A stretch of DNA of 64,000 nt from Dioscorea cayenensis subsp. rotundata (GCF_009730915.1 NC_052475.1:28085016-28149015), one strand, 5' to 3'; shown: positions 35,860 to 47,500, counted from the stretch's first letter. Numbers and translations are program-made. The notes: generated from the sequence alone by a model not told the origin.

Positions 35860-38800
35860 ATGAGTCTGAGAAGGAGCACCGTCGAGGAGCTCATAGAGAG
35901 GGCTGGTGGTTGCTTGGTCATTGATGGTGGTCTTGCTACCCAGCTCGAGGCCTTTGGCGCCGACATCCTTGACCCGCTCTGGAGCGCGCGCTGCCTCATC
36001 TCTGACCCTGACCTTATCAAACAGGTCTTCTTTCTTCTTCTTTTCACCTTCATATTTTATCCAATCCAATTGTTTCTTTGGTTTAATTGCATTATACTTT
36101 TGGAATGATTTATGCGCTTGTTCAATGTTTTGTTATTTGCATTTGGTAGTATGCATGTTGTAGAGTTGGTATCTGAATTTTGTTGTTTTTAAGACTTGGA
36201 TTCATCGTATTTGGCTGTATGCCATTTTTTTCGCTGCTAGTCTCCATACTTTATGAACTTTCTACAATGGGACTTGAACTTTGTAATTGATTGAAATGTA
36301 TACCTTTGATCAGAATTTTCATCAAGTTGATGCTTTTTTATAGAGTTGGCACGCTATATGGAACCACTTGACAATCCACTTTATGGCCTTGTGAGGGTGA
36401 AACTATAATTTAGATTACGCACTTTTACACATTGTGTTTCCAAAATATTAATTTTGTTGGTTAGAGAAAAGTTAAAGATGACTTCACTCATAGATAAGGG
36501 CGACATGGATTGTCATTTGGTCTCATGTGGCATGTCAATTAAGCAAGAAACGCACCAGCTGATGGGTGTACATTGTGTTAAATTGGGAAATCTAGGTTCA
36601 ACTGGTAAAATTTAAAATTTAGGAGTAAGACTTAAGTACAAGATTCATATTGTAATTTACCCATTCTTTGAGAAATACTGATACCCATGGAAATTATTGA
36701 CCGAAATATACTTGTTTTCAATGAATTCATTTGTATGTCAAGAAAAAGCGACCGGTATGGCGTCATATCATTGCTTATCCTCAATGGAAAAATGTGTCCT
36801 TTTATGACTGAATGTACATCCCATGTCTGAATTAACATTTTTTTTATTATAATTTTGGCCCTTGCATTATTTATTTATTTATCTACTTAATCTTTTGAAG
36901 TGATTAGTATATCCCGCTTTTTGTTTAAAAAAAAAAAATTATTAGTATACTAAATTAACTTTTGCAAATGTAGGTTCATCTACAGTATCTTGAGGCCGGC
37001 GCCGATATATTAATAACTTCTTCCTATCAGGTCTGCTTGTTCTTAATGCAAAACCTTGTATGCATCAGGCATTGAAGCGTTGCTGTCTTGGCTATATTAA
37101 AGAATTCTGTGCTTCTACTCTAACAGAGGTTTTATTTGGCAGCAATAAACATAATAATAGAAACAATTAAAACACATGCCTCAAATGCCAATTTGTGAGA
37201 TGAATCTATTTTCCTTGTCCAATGAATTTTCTTGGGCTTTTATTTTTCACCATTTGTTAAAAGTGAAACATCATTCAAGTGAATTTAACAAAGAAATCTT
37301 ATTACCATCTTTCTGGTCAGTCTATCAGAAGCTAGTGTCTCTTTTCATGTTACGTTGTGATTTGTCTTATTTTGCAGGCGACCATTCCTGGATTTTTAGC
37401 CAAAGGTCTTTCTATTGAAGAAAGTGAGCTTTTACTTCAGAGAAGTGTAAAATTAGCCCAAGAGGCCCGAGATAATTTCTGGAATGTTGTGCGAGGGAAT
37501 TCCATGATTACAGATAGCTGTCCACTGGTTGCAGCTTCAATTGGAAGTTATGGAGCTTATCTTGCAGATGGGTCTGAATATAGGTACTGCCTCATTATTT
37601 GTCTGACATAGTAATTATGATAAACATTGAATGCATCACAGGACTTCTTTTGTCATGAATTTAGCTAAAAGGTTGTTTTAACTTTCAATCAGTACCTTCC
37701 CTGCAGTGGTTGATTTACACGAAGAGAATTCTTGATAGACATTCTGATATTGTTTTCATTGCTTTTTTAAACCTATGGATTTTTTTCTTTCTGAAAATTT
37801 GTTCATTTTACATAAACTTTATTTCATAGTGGTATTTATGGGGATGTGAATCTGGAGAAACTGAAAGACTTTCATCGACGTCGGGTGCAAGTTCTGGTAG
37901 ATGCTGATCCGGATATACTTGCCTTTGAGACCATTCCCAATAAGCTTGAAGCCAAGGTTTGTCCTTGTTGCCAGTTAAACATGTTTTTTATCTCGTGGTT
38001 GGAAATGTTATAGTTATATGCATGATTGAGATATTTATTTCTATTGACAAAAGGCTAAATAAACATGTAGCCTGAGTCACTCTATAATTGAACTTTATAA
38101 CGAGTAATTTATTTTTTCCGTAAAAGTATTAAAGGTAAATAAAAATAATATCCATAATGCGGAAACTTTTTGCGCAGAACTTTAAGCATTTGTGATTTAA
38201 TTTTCTTTTCCTTTTATTTTAGCATCCTTCTGTGGCATCTGTTATGTTTGGACTTCAATTTTATTTCTTGGTGTTGTATCTGATTCATTATAAGCATCTG
38301 GCATATTTTGGAAAGAATAATGATGCTGTATAATGTTGTGTTTTATTGCAGAAGCATTTCTCCATTGATTTGCTATTAGTAAAAATTCTGTTGCTTCATA
38401 TATCTTTCACCAATTTTATAAGAGAACAATTTTCAGGCCATAGCAGAGCTACTGGATGAAGAAAATATCCAAATTCCTTCTTGGATTTGCTTTAGCTCTG
38501 TTGACGGTGAGCGTGCACCTTCTGGAGAGAGCTTCAAAGATTGCCTTGACATATTAAATAAGAGTGAGAAAGTCAGCATTGTTGGAATAAATTGTTCTTC
38601 ACCTTTCTTCATAGAGAGACTCATCATTGAATTTAAGAAAGTATGGAGGACTTGCTGAAACTTTATAATTATGCATAATTTGATACTCTGCTTGTGACCT
38701 TGCCTTTAATTTTCTTCTTAACACAATGGTTTTTTTTTTCTTAAATTTTTACAGCTAACAAGGAAACCAATAGCTGTTTATCCAAACAGTGGTGAAGTAT

Positions 38801-39483
38801 GGGATGGTAGAGCTAAGAGATGGCTGGCAAGTAATACTTATCTTGGATTACTTTTTTTAGTTTATGAATCATGCCTGTTGCTTCAATGCATGGCATTTCA
38901 TTTGCACAATCACGAGGCTTATGAAGATCTGTCACTATGCTATTGGTTAGTTTAAGAAAAGATTATTTACCTTATTATTATTATTGATTGATTTGGATTG
39001 TTAAACATATATCTTGGTATATACCGATGGATACACCATATTTAAATAGGAATGCAAGACAATGCCAATAAGTCTGATTTAGGATAGGAATTGTGCTTGT
39101 AACCGAAGGGATTCATGTTAAATTGTTAATATGTTTCTTTGTATATTTGTAGTATATTGGAAACCTAGTTCTCCATATTAAAACCATTGAGTGCCATATA
39201 CATTGAGGACCATATTTTACTCTCTGTTATTCTCAGTTACAACAAATACATTACCGGGTGCATTGGTTTTTTCCTATTTGCTAACAAAATTCCTTTGTTT
39301 ATTGATTTATTTATGTATTTATTTTGTGATAATGGACAGCCATCTGAATGCTTGGGGCATGAGAAGTTTGAGGATCTTGCAAAGAAATGGAAAGAAGCTG
39401 GTGCTAGGCTAATAGGAGGGTGTTGCCGAACCAACCCTGCAACCATCCAAGCAATATCCAGTGTATTGAAACCCAGAACATGA
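35860..39483 (+). CDS. HMT: Homocysteine S-methyltransferase
   Basis: Seven exons by eye: 35860-36024, 36974-37030, 37378-37583, 37830-37956, 38437-38640, 38755-38826 and 39340-39483. They give 324 residues with phase kept throughout, close to plant HMTs. Visible motifs: the N-terminal barrel start CLVIDGGLATQLEAFGADI, YLEAGADILITSSYQATIPG, SIGSYGAYLADGSEY, DILAFETIPNKLEA, IVGINCSSP with Cys238, and LIGGCCRTNP with Cys305 and Cys306. The three cysteines are the zinc ligands that bind homocysteine in this family. The enzyme makes methionine from homocysteine and S-methylmethionine in the cytosol, recycling the plant's S-methylmethionine pool. The start is the ATG at 35860; the frame opens earlier only at a GTG. 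Intron 6 appears to use a GC donor (CTG|GCAAGT). Confidence 0.95.
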
Positions 39484-40335
39484 AGCATGTTAAAGGAGAT
39501 TGTTTACTTAGTTTAGTACTAATGTTGTCTTGCTTTTTGTTGTTTCTACGTGGTTGGTAGATGACTACTACCCATTTTTATGGGCTTTGATACTTCTTCC
39601 AATGCTCTTTGTTGTTGTCCTCGGCCCATTGCTGCTTCTTATTATTTATTGTTGTTTTTGTAACTTTTGTTGATTTAATTTCCAAGCTTTGCTGCAAAAT
39701 TTAGACACTATAATTCCTATGTAGTCAAAACCAAGTTGAACTGGGCAGTTAGACTGGGTTGAATCGGACCTAGGTATATAGACGGTCCAATTTCATCCAA
39801 AAAAAACCAACCCAGCTAAAAACCGGTGTTAAATAGTATAAACTGGACGGTTGAACAGTGAATTGGATGAACCAGTTCACATGGTTGAACCACCTATTTT
39901 TATATATTTTTTTAATTAAAATTAAAAGCAAAAATTAAAAACCAAAAGGTAAAACCTATTTTGTGTGAATTTTAATTTCAAAATTGAAATCATTTTATAA
40001 GGTTTATTTGATTTAATATTTATTAATTTAATTTATGTTTTATAAATATTTTATTTTAAATATGAGATAAACGTTGTGAGATTTGTTATCGGTCCGGTTC
40101 ACTGCAAATAAAAATAGGTTGCAACTCAAATTCAAAGATACCATATAAAAGTAAATGCGTAAATCCCAATTCCCAAATTAACAATTTAATTTAAAAGCAG
40201 AATATTTAATATTAAAAAAAGAAATATGTATATATATATATATATATATTAATGGCAAAACCCTACGCGGAACCAAACCGACTCTTTTTATTTATTTATT
40301 TATTTTTCTTCTCCTTCCAAAATCTCCAAACCCTA
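39484..40335. other. Spacer between HMT and the BRF1-like gene
   Basis: The HMT 3' UTR occupies the first part. From about 39725 to 40110 a repeat-like stretch rich in GGTTGAAC/GTTCAC motifs (AACTGGGCAGTTAGACTGGG at its start, GGTCCGGTTCACTGCAAAT at its end) suggests an unclassified non-autonomous element. A TA run at 40228-40249 and an (ATTT)n run at 40288-40304 precede the next gene. Confidence 0.4.
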
Positions 40336-40839
40336 ATGAAATCTCCAAGCCCATCGGAAAAGGAAGAAACCTTCGCCGACATCGATGATTCCGAGGTTAA
40401 AGTCTACCTCAACAACAAGACTCGAACCCGGCTAAAGACTCTAATTTGGGAATCAATGAACAGTGACTACCTTGAGGAACAAGCCACTAAGAAAGCGGTG
40501 GTGCCTTCCCGGAGATCACGTGCAGAAGAAAAGCTTCACAAGGATCGGAAGCGGAAGCCGGTGAAGGACCGGCACGCCGCCGGAGAGAAAACCAAGAAGC
40601 CGCGCAGTTCTGCAGTCAATTACGATGCGCTCAAATCCTTGATCCCTGATTTTGATCGGGGAGATGAGGAACAACAGTATCAGGATCGGAGCGAATGGAA
40701 TAATGCTGGTGCTGCCGGTGCTAATGGTGATGATCGTAGTAGTAAGAGTGATGAGATGAATGCTTTCTTCAATGGTGGTTATGCTGGAGATGAGTATGAA
40801 CAGGATTATCGATTTGGGGATGAAGATGACTATTTTTAG
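40336..40839 (+). CDS. Small protein with only the BRF1-type TBP-binding domain
   Basis: A single-exon frame of 167 residues. Residues 13-50 (FADIDDSEVKVYLNNKTRTR, then KTLIWESMNSDYLEEQA) match the Brf1-like TBP-binding domain, whose hallmark is S/ADIDD-EV--YL followed by IWE-MN--YLEEQ. In full-length BRF1, a TFIIIB subunit for RNA polymerase III, this domain sits in the C-terminal half behind a zinc ribbon and cyclin repeats; neither is present here or in the 800 bp upstream. The rest is a basic Lys/Arg-rich stretch, a conserved-looking VNYDALKSLIPDF segment and an acidic tail ending DEDDYF. It may be a stand-alone nuclear TBP-binding protein or a partial retrocopy of BRF1. I chose 40336 because the upstream in-frame ATG at 40252 adds only a hydrophobic stretch coded by an ATTT repeat. 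Codon content and open length suggest a real gene. Confidence 0.8.
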   Translation: MKSPSPSEKEETFADIDDSEVKVYLNNKTRTRLKTLIWESMNSDYLEEQATKKAVVPSRRSRAEEKLHKDRKRKPVKDRHAAGEKTKKPRSSAVNYDALKSLIPDFDRGDEEQQYQDRSEWNNAGAAGANGDDRSSKSDEMNAFFNGGYAGDEYEQDYRFGDEDDYF

Positions 40840-41517
40840 TCTTTTTTTTTTAAATAAAAAAAAATTAAAAAGAAAAAAGTGTTATGTTAATGTGTCTTTG
40901 TCTGTAATTTTCTTTTTGGTGTAATTTTGTCCTTTTAATATTAAGAGCTTTACAAAAAATAAATAAATTTCTCCTAGTGGGGTGGATTTTCACTAGACAG
41001 AAATTTGAAATTATTTAGTTAATTAAGCAACTTAAATGTTTGTCTGTTTTTTTTATTAGACCAAGATTAATGATTTTTTTTTTAAAAAAAAAAGTAAATT
41101 ACCTGCATTGAAATGACAAGAAAGTACAAAATAGATGAAACATGGAAAAACAAAAGACCACAGAGAACAATAACAAGAGACCAAGACCAATAATTATTAA
41201 TAATTAATTTAGAGAAGTTAAGATGAGCTCAAAGCCTCAAATAATATATAATTTAATATGAATTAAAGGTAAAGTTCATCTATTAGGGCCTAAAATAATC
41301 ATCATATGAAATTCTAAGGCTGTTGAGAATCAACAACATTTGGACCCCATGCCATGTGTTGAGTATTAACTAATACCTTTCTCTCCCTCAGCATGCTTCC
41401 TTTTTCACTGCAAACGTACAACAGAATTCTATCCTTATTCACAAAGCAAAGTCAGCCAAAATGAAACACTTAAATTTATATAATTAATAATTCTTTTGAT
41501 CATGAATATATACCGAC
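40840..41517. other. Spacer downstream of the BRF1-like gene
   Basis: AT-rich DNA, including the likely 3' UTR of the BRF1-like gene (AATAAA-like signals near 40850 and 40960). No other gene seen. Confidence 0.45.
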
Positions 41518-41568
41518 TTTAATATAGTGGTTTATCCACCTTTTCAAAAAAAAAATATATATATATAT
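41518..41568 (+). mobile_element. Orphan LINE 3'-tail micro-insertion (about 51 bp)
   Basis: TTTAATATAGTGGTTTATCC, then ACCTTTTC and an A run passing into TA repeats, lies between ATATATACCGAC at 41506-41517 and the same string at 41569-41580. The core TGGTTTATCCACC plus A tail matches the LINE 3' ends of this window. The TA run makes the right border uncertain by some bases. Confidence 0.65.
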
Positions 41569-41666
41569 ATATATACCGACAGCTGATGAAAGGTTTCAGA
41601 TACTTATCTCTACCCAAGGGGTTTAGCAACTTAATTTTGCCTCAGAAGCCTCTTCTTGCATTAAAC

Positions 41667-41675
41667 CCTATAAAA
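41667..41675 (+). promoter_or_regulatory. Putative TATA box of the cysteine-rich Pmp3 gene
   Basis: CTATAAAAC about 90 bases upstream of the ATG at 41758, a suitable distance for a leader of about 60 bases. The leader ends in a (TA)n run that directly touches the start codon. Confidence 0.5.
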
Positions 41676-41757
41676 CCAAGAACCATTACTCCTTATCTTC
41701 GCCTCATGCATTTCCTCTCTTAGATAAATAAACAAGTATATATATATATATATATAT

Positions 41758-42340
41758 ATGGCCTTCAAGGATTTTCTTTCTTTCATATGTTGTCCATTTA
41801 GAATGTGTTTAGATATAACCAAGTGTTGTTGCTCTATATGTGAAAACACAAACAAAGTTTGTACCAAATTGTCTACTTGTTCTTGCAACTTATGTACAAA
41901 CACAACCATATGTTGTTCAAATGTTTGTGAAAAAACCGGCAAATGTAGCGGCAAACTCTGCGAAACCACCTGCTCATGTTGTGCTGATTGTTGCACAAAG
42001 TTGTACTCACTTTGTTGCAGTGCAGATGTATGGATGCAAATATTCTCTTGTTGTAACTGCTGTTGCCCAAACGATACTGGGGATGGGGATCAAAGCTCAG
42101 GTGCCATGGCAGTGATATTAGCAACACACTTCCCACCAATTGGAGTCTTCACTAAATATAAATTTGGGGTACGTAGTTTACTTAATCTTCTAGCTCTTCT
42201 ATATATATATATAATTACAATGCAAATGAAAAAAATTTCTCCTTAATTTGTTGTTGCAGATAGAGTTCTGGATCTGTTTATTGTTGACAACCATTGGCTA
42301 CTTGCCAGGAATGTTTTATGCTATCTATATCTTATCCTGA
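41758..42340 (+). CDS. Cysteine-rich N-terminal region fused to a Pmp3/RCI2 membrane domain
   Basis: Two exons, 41758-42168 and 42260-42340, joined in phase 0 through a GTACGT donor and TTGCAG acceptor, give 163 residues. Residues 1-118 hold 28 cysteines, many as CC or CCC, in irregular repeats of the form C-x2-3-C-x5-6-C (CSICENTNKVC, CNLCTNTTICC, CSNVCEKTGKC). Residues about 117-163 are a Pmp3 (UPF0057/RCI2/LTI6) domain: VILATHFPPIGVFTKYKFG, then IEFWICLLLTTIGYLPGMFY and AIYILS, with two hydrophobic segments. Plain RCI2/LTI6 proteins are 52-60 residues long, help hold membrane potential, and are induced by cold and salt. Here the Pmp3 part follows a long Cys-rich, metal-binding-like or disulfide-rich region with no signal peptide that I can recognise. 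The intron position within Pmp3 (before the IEFW segment) supports a real spliced gene. Function of the N-terminal part is unknown. Confidence 0.85.
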
Positions 42341-43140
42341 GAAGTGGTGCCAAGGTATATATTTGTGCTCAGTTGGGTTTATATATTATTATAAGTTACT
42401 TTTGATATCTGATTTTTTTTCATTAAAATATTTTTTATTGGCAGCAAAACAGTGGATATTTGATTGTGCATGCTTGATCAGAATAACAGTTGTTGTCAGT
42501 GTGGTTAATTATTTTGTTCAACTTCATTCATTTTCGGGAAATAAGAAATCTATGTATTTCTATATATCGTTTAATTATAACTGGTCATCTGTTTTCGGTT
42601 TGTCGTTTTTCACCTTTTAATTAGTTGTGACAATGCATGGTGCAATTTGTATAGTTTAATTAACCACAAAACTTAATTTAATTATGATGTGTTTCATATA
42701 TAAATGAAAGGTAATTAATGGAATTCGGAAAATTGATTTTTTATTTTTCAAATTAAAATAATTAAAATTCTAACAACGTAACTAATGGAATTATTCAGTG
42801 GCAAACATTAACATCATAGTTGATAATTATATTATGCTTTAAGATTCAGTTAAAACTTTATCAAAACTATAATTAATTATATCAGCCTAAATATACAGGA
42901 CAGTAATTTTAATCCTCAAACTCAAAATTGGTATTTGGACATCACTCACAAAAAGTTTTAAATAAGAAAATCAACAAAAAAAAAAAAAATGTCAGATATG
43001 CATAGGTGATTAATAGCTAGTAACTCATAGATTAAATAAATCACCTTTTTTTTTTTCATTTTCTTGTTTGACTAGCCTATAATTTTGATGGCATTTTAGT
43101 GACTAGTGGAAGTTGATGTGATGTAGATTGAAATATTCTA
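42341..43140. other. Spacer downstream of the Pmp3-fusion gene
   Basis: Contains the likely 3' UTR and AT-rich DNA. An open frame over 42294-42620 is out of frame with the gene and not convincing. No other gene seen. Confidence 0.45.
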
Positions 43141-43152
43141 AATTAATTTTTT
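43141..43152. repeat. LINE target-site duplication, left copy
   Basis: AATTAATTTTTT, repeated at 44576-44587. The T run adjoins the LINE's own tail, so the border is ambiguous by a few bases. Confidence 0.6.
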
Positions 43153-44575
43153 TTAAAGGAGGATTAACCACTTAAATTAAAGAAGAAAATCCTGAAACAA
43201 GAGACGAACCACAAGACACAAGAACATGACATACCACTAGATGTGGTACAAACCAGAACAACAAACCAAAATAAACAGGGTCAGATGACCCAAACAACAA
43301 AGAGAATCCAAAACAAGAAACAGAGTCTAAAGACAGACATTAGATCAGGTCCAAAAACACTAGCCCGTGTGCTGCTCACTAGCCTCCTCAGCAGTCAAGA
43401 CCTCGTTGGTCTCCTCCGCACGCTGATCAAGGAACTTCAGACTGTGCCTGATAGCAAGGGCGTAGTCTTCAAACTTTCCTCTAGCTCCCTCAACAATCAC
43501 TGTAAACCAGGAAAAGATCATCCGATCACATTTCATAATAATATCAGCAGCATGCACAACATTAGCATTAAAGATGCGATCATTTCGAGCAAGCCAAATA
43601 TTCCAAATAAGAGCTTTCATAATCCAAACCCCCACATCCTGGATCCACGTCTGTAAACGAGATCTCCAAGAAACCCAAATTAAGTAGCTCAATAGTATCG
43701 GAGGTTCCGGCAAATGTAACAATCTAACAAAATATTTCCACACGTGTTTAGCAAAGGAGCAATGGAGGAACAAATGATCCACTAATTCAATCCCCGCGTG
43801 GCAAAAAACACATGTGGCAGTTGGCAGCTTATTAAAACATTGCTTTTCCAGATTTTCAAGAGTAAGAATTTTGTTCTTCCAAGTTAACCAATTGAAGAGG
43901 TTAACTTTCCGCGGGTAATTGTTGCGCCATAACCAACTGGAAATTGGACATTGTAGGCCCCCCTCATTCAGGAAATTATAGAAGGATTTCACCGAGAAAA
44001 CCTCATTCGCCATGTGAGTCCACCATTTCGTATCTTTGAGCATTCCCCAATTTGCGGAAAAACATTCCCAGAAAGAACTCAACTCAACGTTGCCCAAAAA
44101 AGGAGAATTATCAAACAAAAAAACCAAGTCCTTGATAGTGCCATTTTGAAAGGATGATTCCCTGAAAACCTTTGGCCACAAGAGCATTGGTGCTCGGCTA
44201 TTGAGCCACCAATCTTTCCAGAAGAGGGACTCAGTACCATCATTAATGCCTTGCGTTATGCAACTCCTCAGTACCGGTAGACAGATAGACACCCCTTTCT
44301 AGAAGAACGAAATCCTCCCCACATGCCTAGGAAATAAGTTTCAATTGGAGATGTTATAGGTAAATCTGATCACAGTCGCACCACAACATTGAGGGCCCGT
44401 TGAGAATTTCCACCACCACTACCCCAGCAGAGCCTTATTAAAGACTTTTAAGTCAAGAATACCCCACCCACCTTACTCACGAAAGTGACCCAGATTCTTC
44501 CAACCCACTAACCTAAAATTTTTCTGGAGATCAGGACCGGACCAAAGGAAGTCACGCCTATAACTTCTACAACAT
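43153..44575 (-). mobile_element. 5'-truncated L1-like LINE with an intact 310-residue zf-RVT frame
   Basis: The minus-strand frame 43360-44292 is open for 310 residues and holds the post-reverse-transcriptase region. It reads ESLFWKDWWLN, SVKSFYNFLNEGG, then the zinc-binding motif TCVFCHAGIELVDHLFLHC, WNIWLARNDRIFNAN, and a C-terminal segment. Upstream to about 44570 is the last part of the reverse transcriptase (RRDFLWSGPDLQ, GGWGILDLK) with a stop. The 3' UTR holds CCACATCTAGTGG and ends TGGTTAATCC plus an A-rich tail at 43153. A 12-bp direct repeat flanks it. It lacks the polymerase, so it cannot move by itself; the open frame suggests a fairly recent insertion. Confidence 0.88.
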
Positions 44576-44587
44576 AATTAATTTTTT
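44576..44587. repeat. LINE target-site duplication, right copy
   Basis: AATTAATTTTTT, the partner of 43141-43152, next to the truncated 5' end of the LINE. Confidence 0.6.
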
Positions 44588-47500
44588 ATTTTAAAACAAA
44601 CCCATTGTTAATAATAAAAAACGCAAAGAATGACTACTCTTTAATAAAGTTGCTGGCATTTTTTAACAACTAATTAAAATATCGAATATTCAAATTTTAT
44701 TTATAATTTGTTCATATTTTTATATAAAAAAATACAAAAAAATAATTCTGATGAACAATGAGCATGCGAGTTTGTGACCACACATTGATTTAAATGATTA
44801 TTAAATATATAATTAAATATATAATAATATTTTAACAACAAATTTGATAACACATTGGTGTAGTGGATTGCCACTAATATTAAAAATTAGATGCTCAATC
44901 ATTAAAAAAATTACAACAACAATAACAACAACAACAACAATAATAATAATAATAATAATTAGAATTAAATCAAAGTCTAATAGAGCTACCAAGTGGCAAT
45001 AATCACCCACACTATCAAGGTGATTTCAGATTAAATCAATCAATTATACTATTTAAAACTAAAAAAAACTATTCCAAACTTTTGAAGAATTTAAATAAAC
45101 ACAAACCATTAGTTGAGCAGAATTTCAATAGGGCTGGCCGGCCGGAAAATCTTAGAAGAACTGTGTTCAATAAGATTTTTTATATGAATATTAATGTTTA
45201 TAATATTTTGTTTGTACAAAGCTAATATGTAATGGGCATGTACTTGAGTGGTTTGTTGGAATTAGATAGTAGGAACCCATCATGGTTCAAATCCAATGTT
45301 AAGTTTTTAATAACTTTAATAACTAAAAACAAGTTTTTTTTTAAAAAAAATTATGAAAATTATAAAAACAAAAACAATGTTTTAAACTTTATAATTTTTT
45401 TTAATAATTAAGAAAAAACTAAATTGATAATGTGGCATGACAAATGTAAAAAATTTTAGTAATGAAATTTTTTTCTTATTTAAATTTTTTTAAAATTTTA
45501 AGTTTTAATAAAATTTGAGAAATTGTTCAAAACATCCATCACAATGATAGTAGTTGACATTAACCCCCCTCACCGATGAGTTTTGGTTTTGCTACTGACC
45601 GTGGTTGGACTGAAGAGAGATCATGGTTGGGCTAAAAACGCCAGAAAATTAAAAGTTGACGAATATGAGAATGTTGACTTTTATTTAAGCCCGGGCTGAA
45701 CTAAATTCCTAGGTCAGCCACTAATAGGGCTCACTATAAGCTTTTTTAACTGTCACATACTGAGCATATCCTTTTAATTTTTCTTTTAATTATCACCAAG
45801 TAAATTAATCAATCACCCCATTTAAAAACAAAACACTATTCCAAACTTTTAATTAATTTATATGAACACTAACCATGCTTTTTAATGGAAGATAAACAAT
45901 TGTTTGGCAGAAATTGAACATAGTTGACTGGAATCTTTGAAGTGCCACAATCTGAATTCATCCTTTTCTTTCTCTTTCTTTTTATTATCATCCACTAATT
46001 ACATGATGTTTATTTTATTTCAGTTTATTTTTTATAAACTACGAAAGTTAGATGATGTTTTTAAGTCCACACACGTACTGCTCAATTATTATGGTGGTGA
46101 CATGATTTTTTTATTTTTTTTTTTAATTTTGGTCTCATACAATTATCACATAACATTGCTTATGTGGTTTATCCACCTTAAAAACAGAACATTGCTTTTT
46201 TTCTGTGACTTTTGTTTAAAGTTTTTTTTTTGCAACTTTTATATTTTTCATAATCCTTCAACAATTTATTAGTGATAAATTATAAAGCTTAAAAAAAAAA
46301 AAGGTTCACACCTAAAACGTGCATATATATTAGGCCGATCTTATTCAAGAATTTTGTAAGATATATATGACCTCAAAATATCATATCGGGTTCGAGTTGC
46401 AAGCCTGAACTCATACTAGAGACTCATTGCTACCATGTTATAACATAGATAATTTAAATTTAAGATAATAAAAAATTCTTGCCATAACCTTATCCAACTG
46501 GGGTATTGCAATGATGTATAAGCTAGTTGGCTTGTTATATATTTTTCACCCAAAGTTACTATAATGAATCATTGAATTCAAGAGCACAAGTTATCGTCCT
46601 TCGAAAGCTCATGTTGTATTGTTGTCACCTCAATCCCATATTCGGTCTTATCACGAATTCGATTAAATCTATGGTTTAACTTATTCAATCCAAAATTAAT
46701 TAAATTTTAACTAGGTACAACTGTGTATAATTAATTTCAACATCATATCTATTCTTTGTCGTTATCCATTAGAGTTTTAGAAATGGTAAGCTTCTCCTAT
46801 TAGAAAAGAGTTAGTACATGACTCTTTCTTGCATAAATAGGATAAGTTTATATATATATTTTTATAATTACACATAATATAACCTCACCAATGATTTTTT
46901 TTCCATGTGTTAGCAAACCTTAATCTGGGAAGACAATTTTGTTCTCTTCTCTTTTATTTTCAAAGTTTTATGACTTGACTGCAATGAAATAATATTAAAT
47001 CAGATTATTTATTCTATCTTTTTAAAGTCATATTGTTTTTTAAAAAACACAGATAAATCATGGATTCAAACCTTAAACTTTTGACATGTTATTTTTTTAA
47101 AAAAAGATCTAATCTAAATTAATTGATTTTTAAAATATATACAAAAATTTCTCTTGTCCCTACTTTTTTTTTTACTATAATAGATACATTATTATAAAAA
47201 TTGAATTTGTGGTATCCAGCCGATTCCAACGTATAAAAAAACCAATATCAATGATTTATAATAAAAAAAAATCTACAAAATCTTTTCTAGATTTTATTTA
47301 ATCAATTAACTATTTGATATACATTTGCATGACCCAAAAAAAAATCAACATAGTTATCAATTAACTATGTGATCTTAATAATAGTTTCAACATAATTTTC
47401 AAAAAATTAAATAAAAAAATAAAATAGTGATATTTAAAGAAACACAGTGTTGTATATGGCTCATATAGTAGTGTCTAATTTTTCTTATAATAGAATTGAT

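Noticed and set aside
38827-38834. A GT donor (GTAATA) four bases after the proposed GC donor of HMT intron 6
   Set aside because: Using it shifts the frame and exon 7 then reads into a stop; the GCAAGT donor keeps the family sequence RWLPSECLG.
40252-40335. Upstream in-frame ATG that would add a hydrophobic 28-residue leader to the BRF1-like protein
   Set aside because: The extra residues come from an (ATTT)n repeat and typical leader sequence and do not belong to the domain; the ATG at 40336 gives the conserved start.
42294-42620. A 108-codon plus-strand frame overlapping exon 2 of the Pmp3-fusion gene
   Set aside because: It is in another frame from the conserved IEFWICLLL segment and is AT-driven afterwards.
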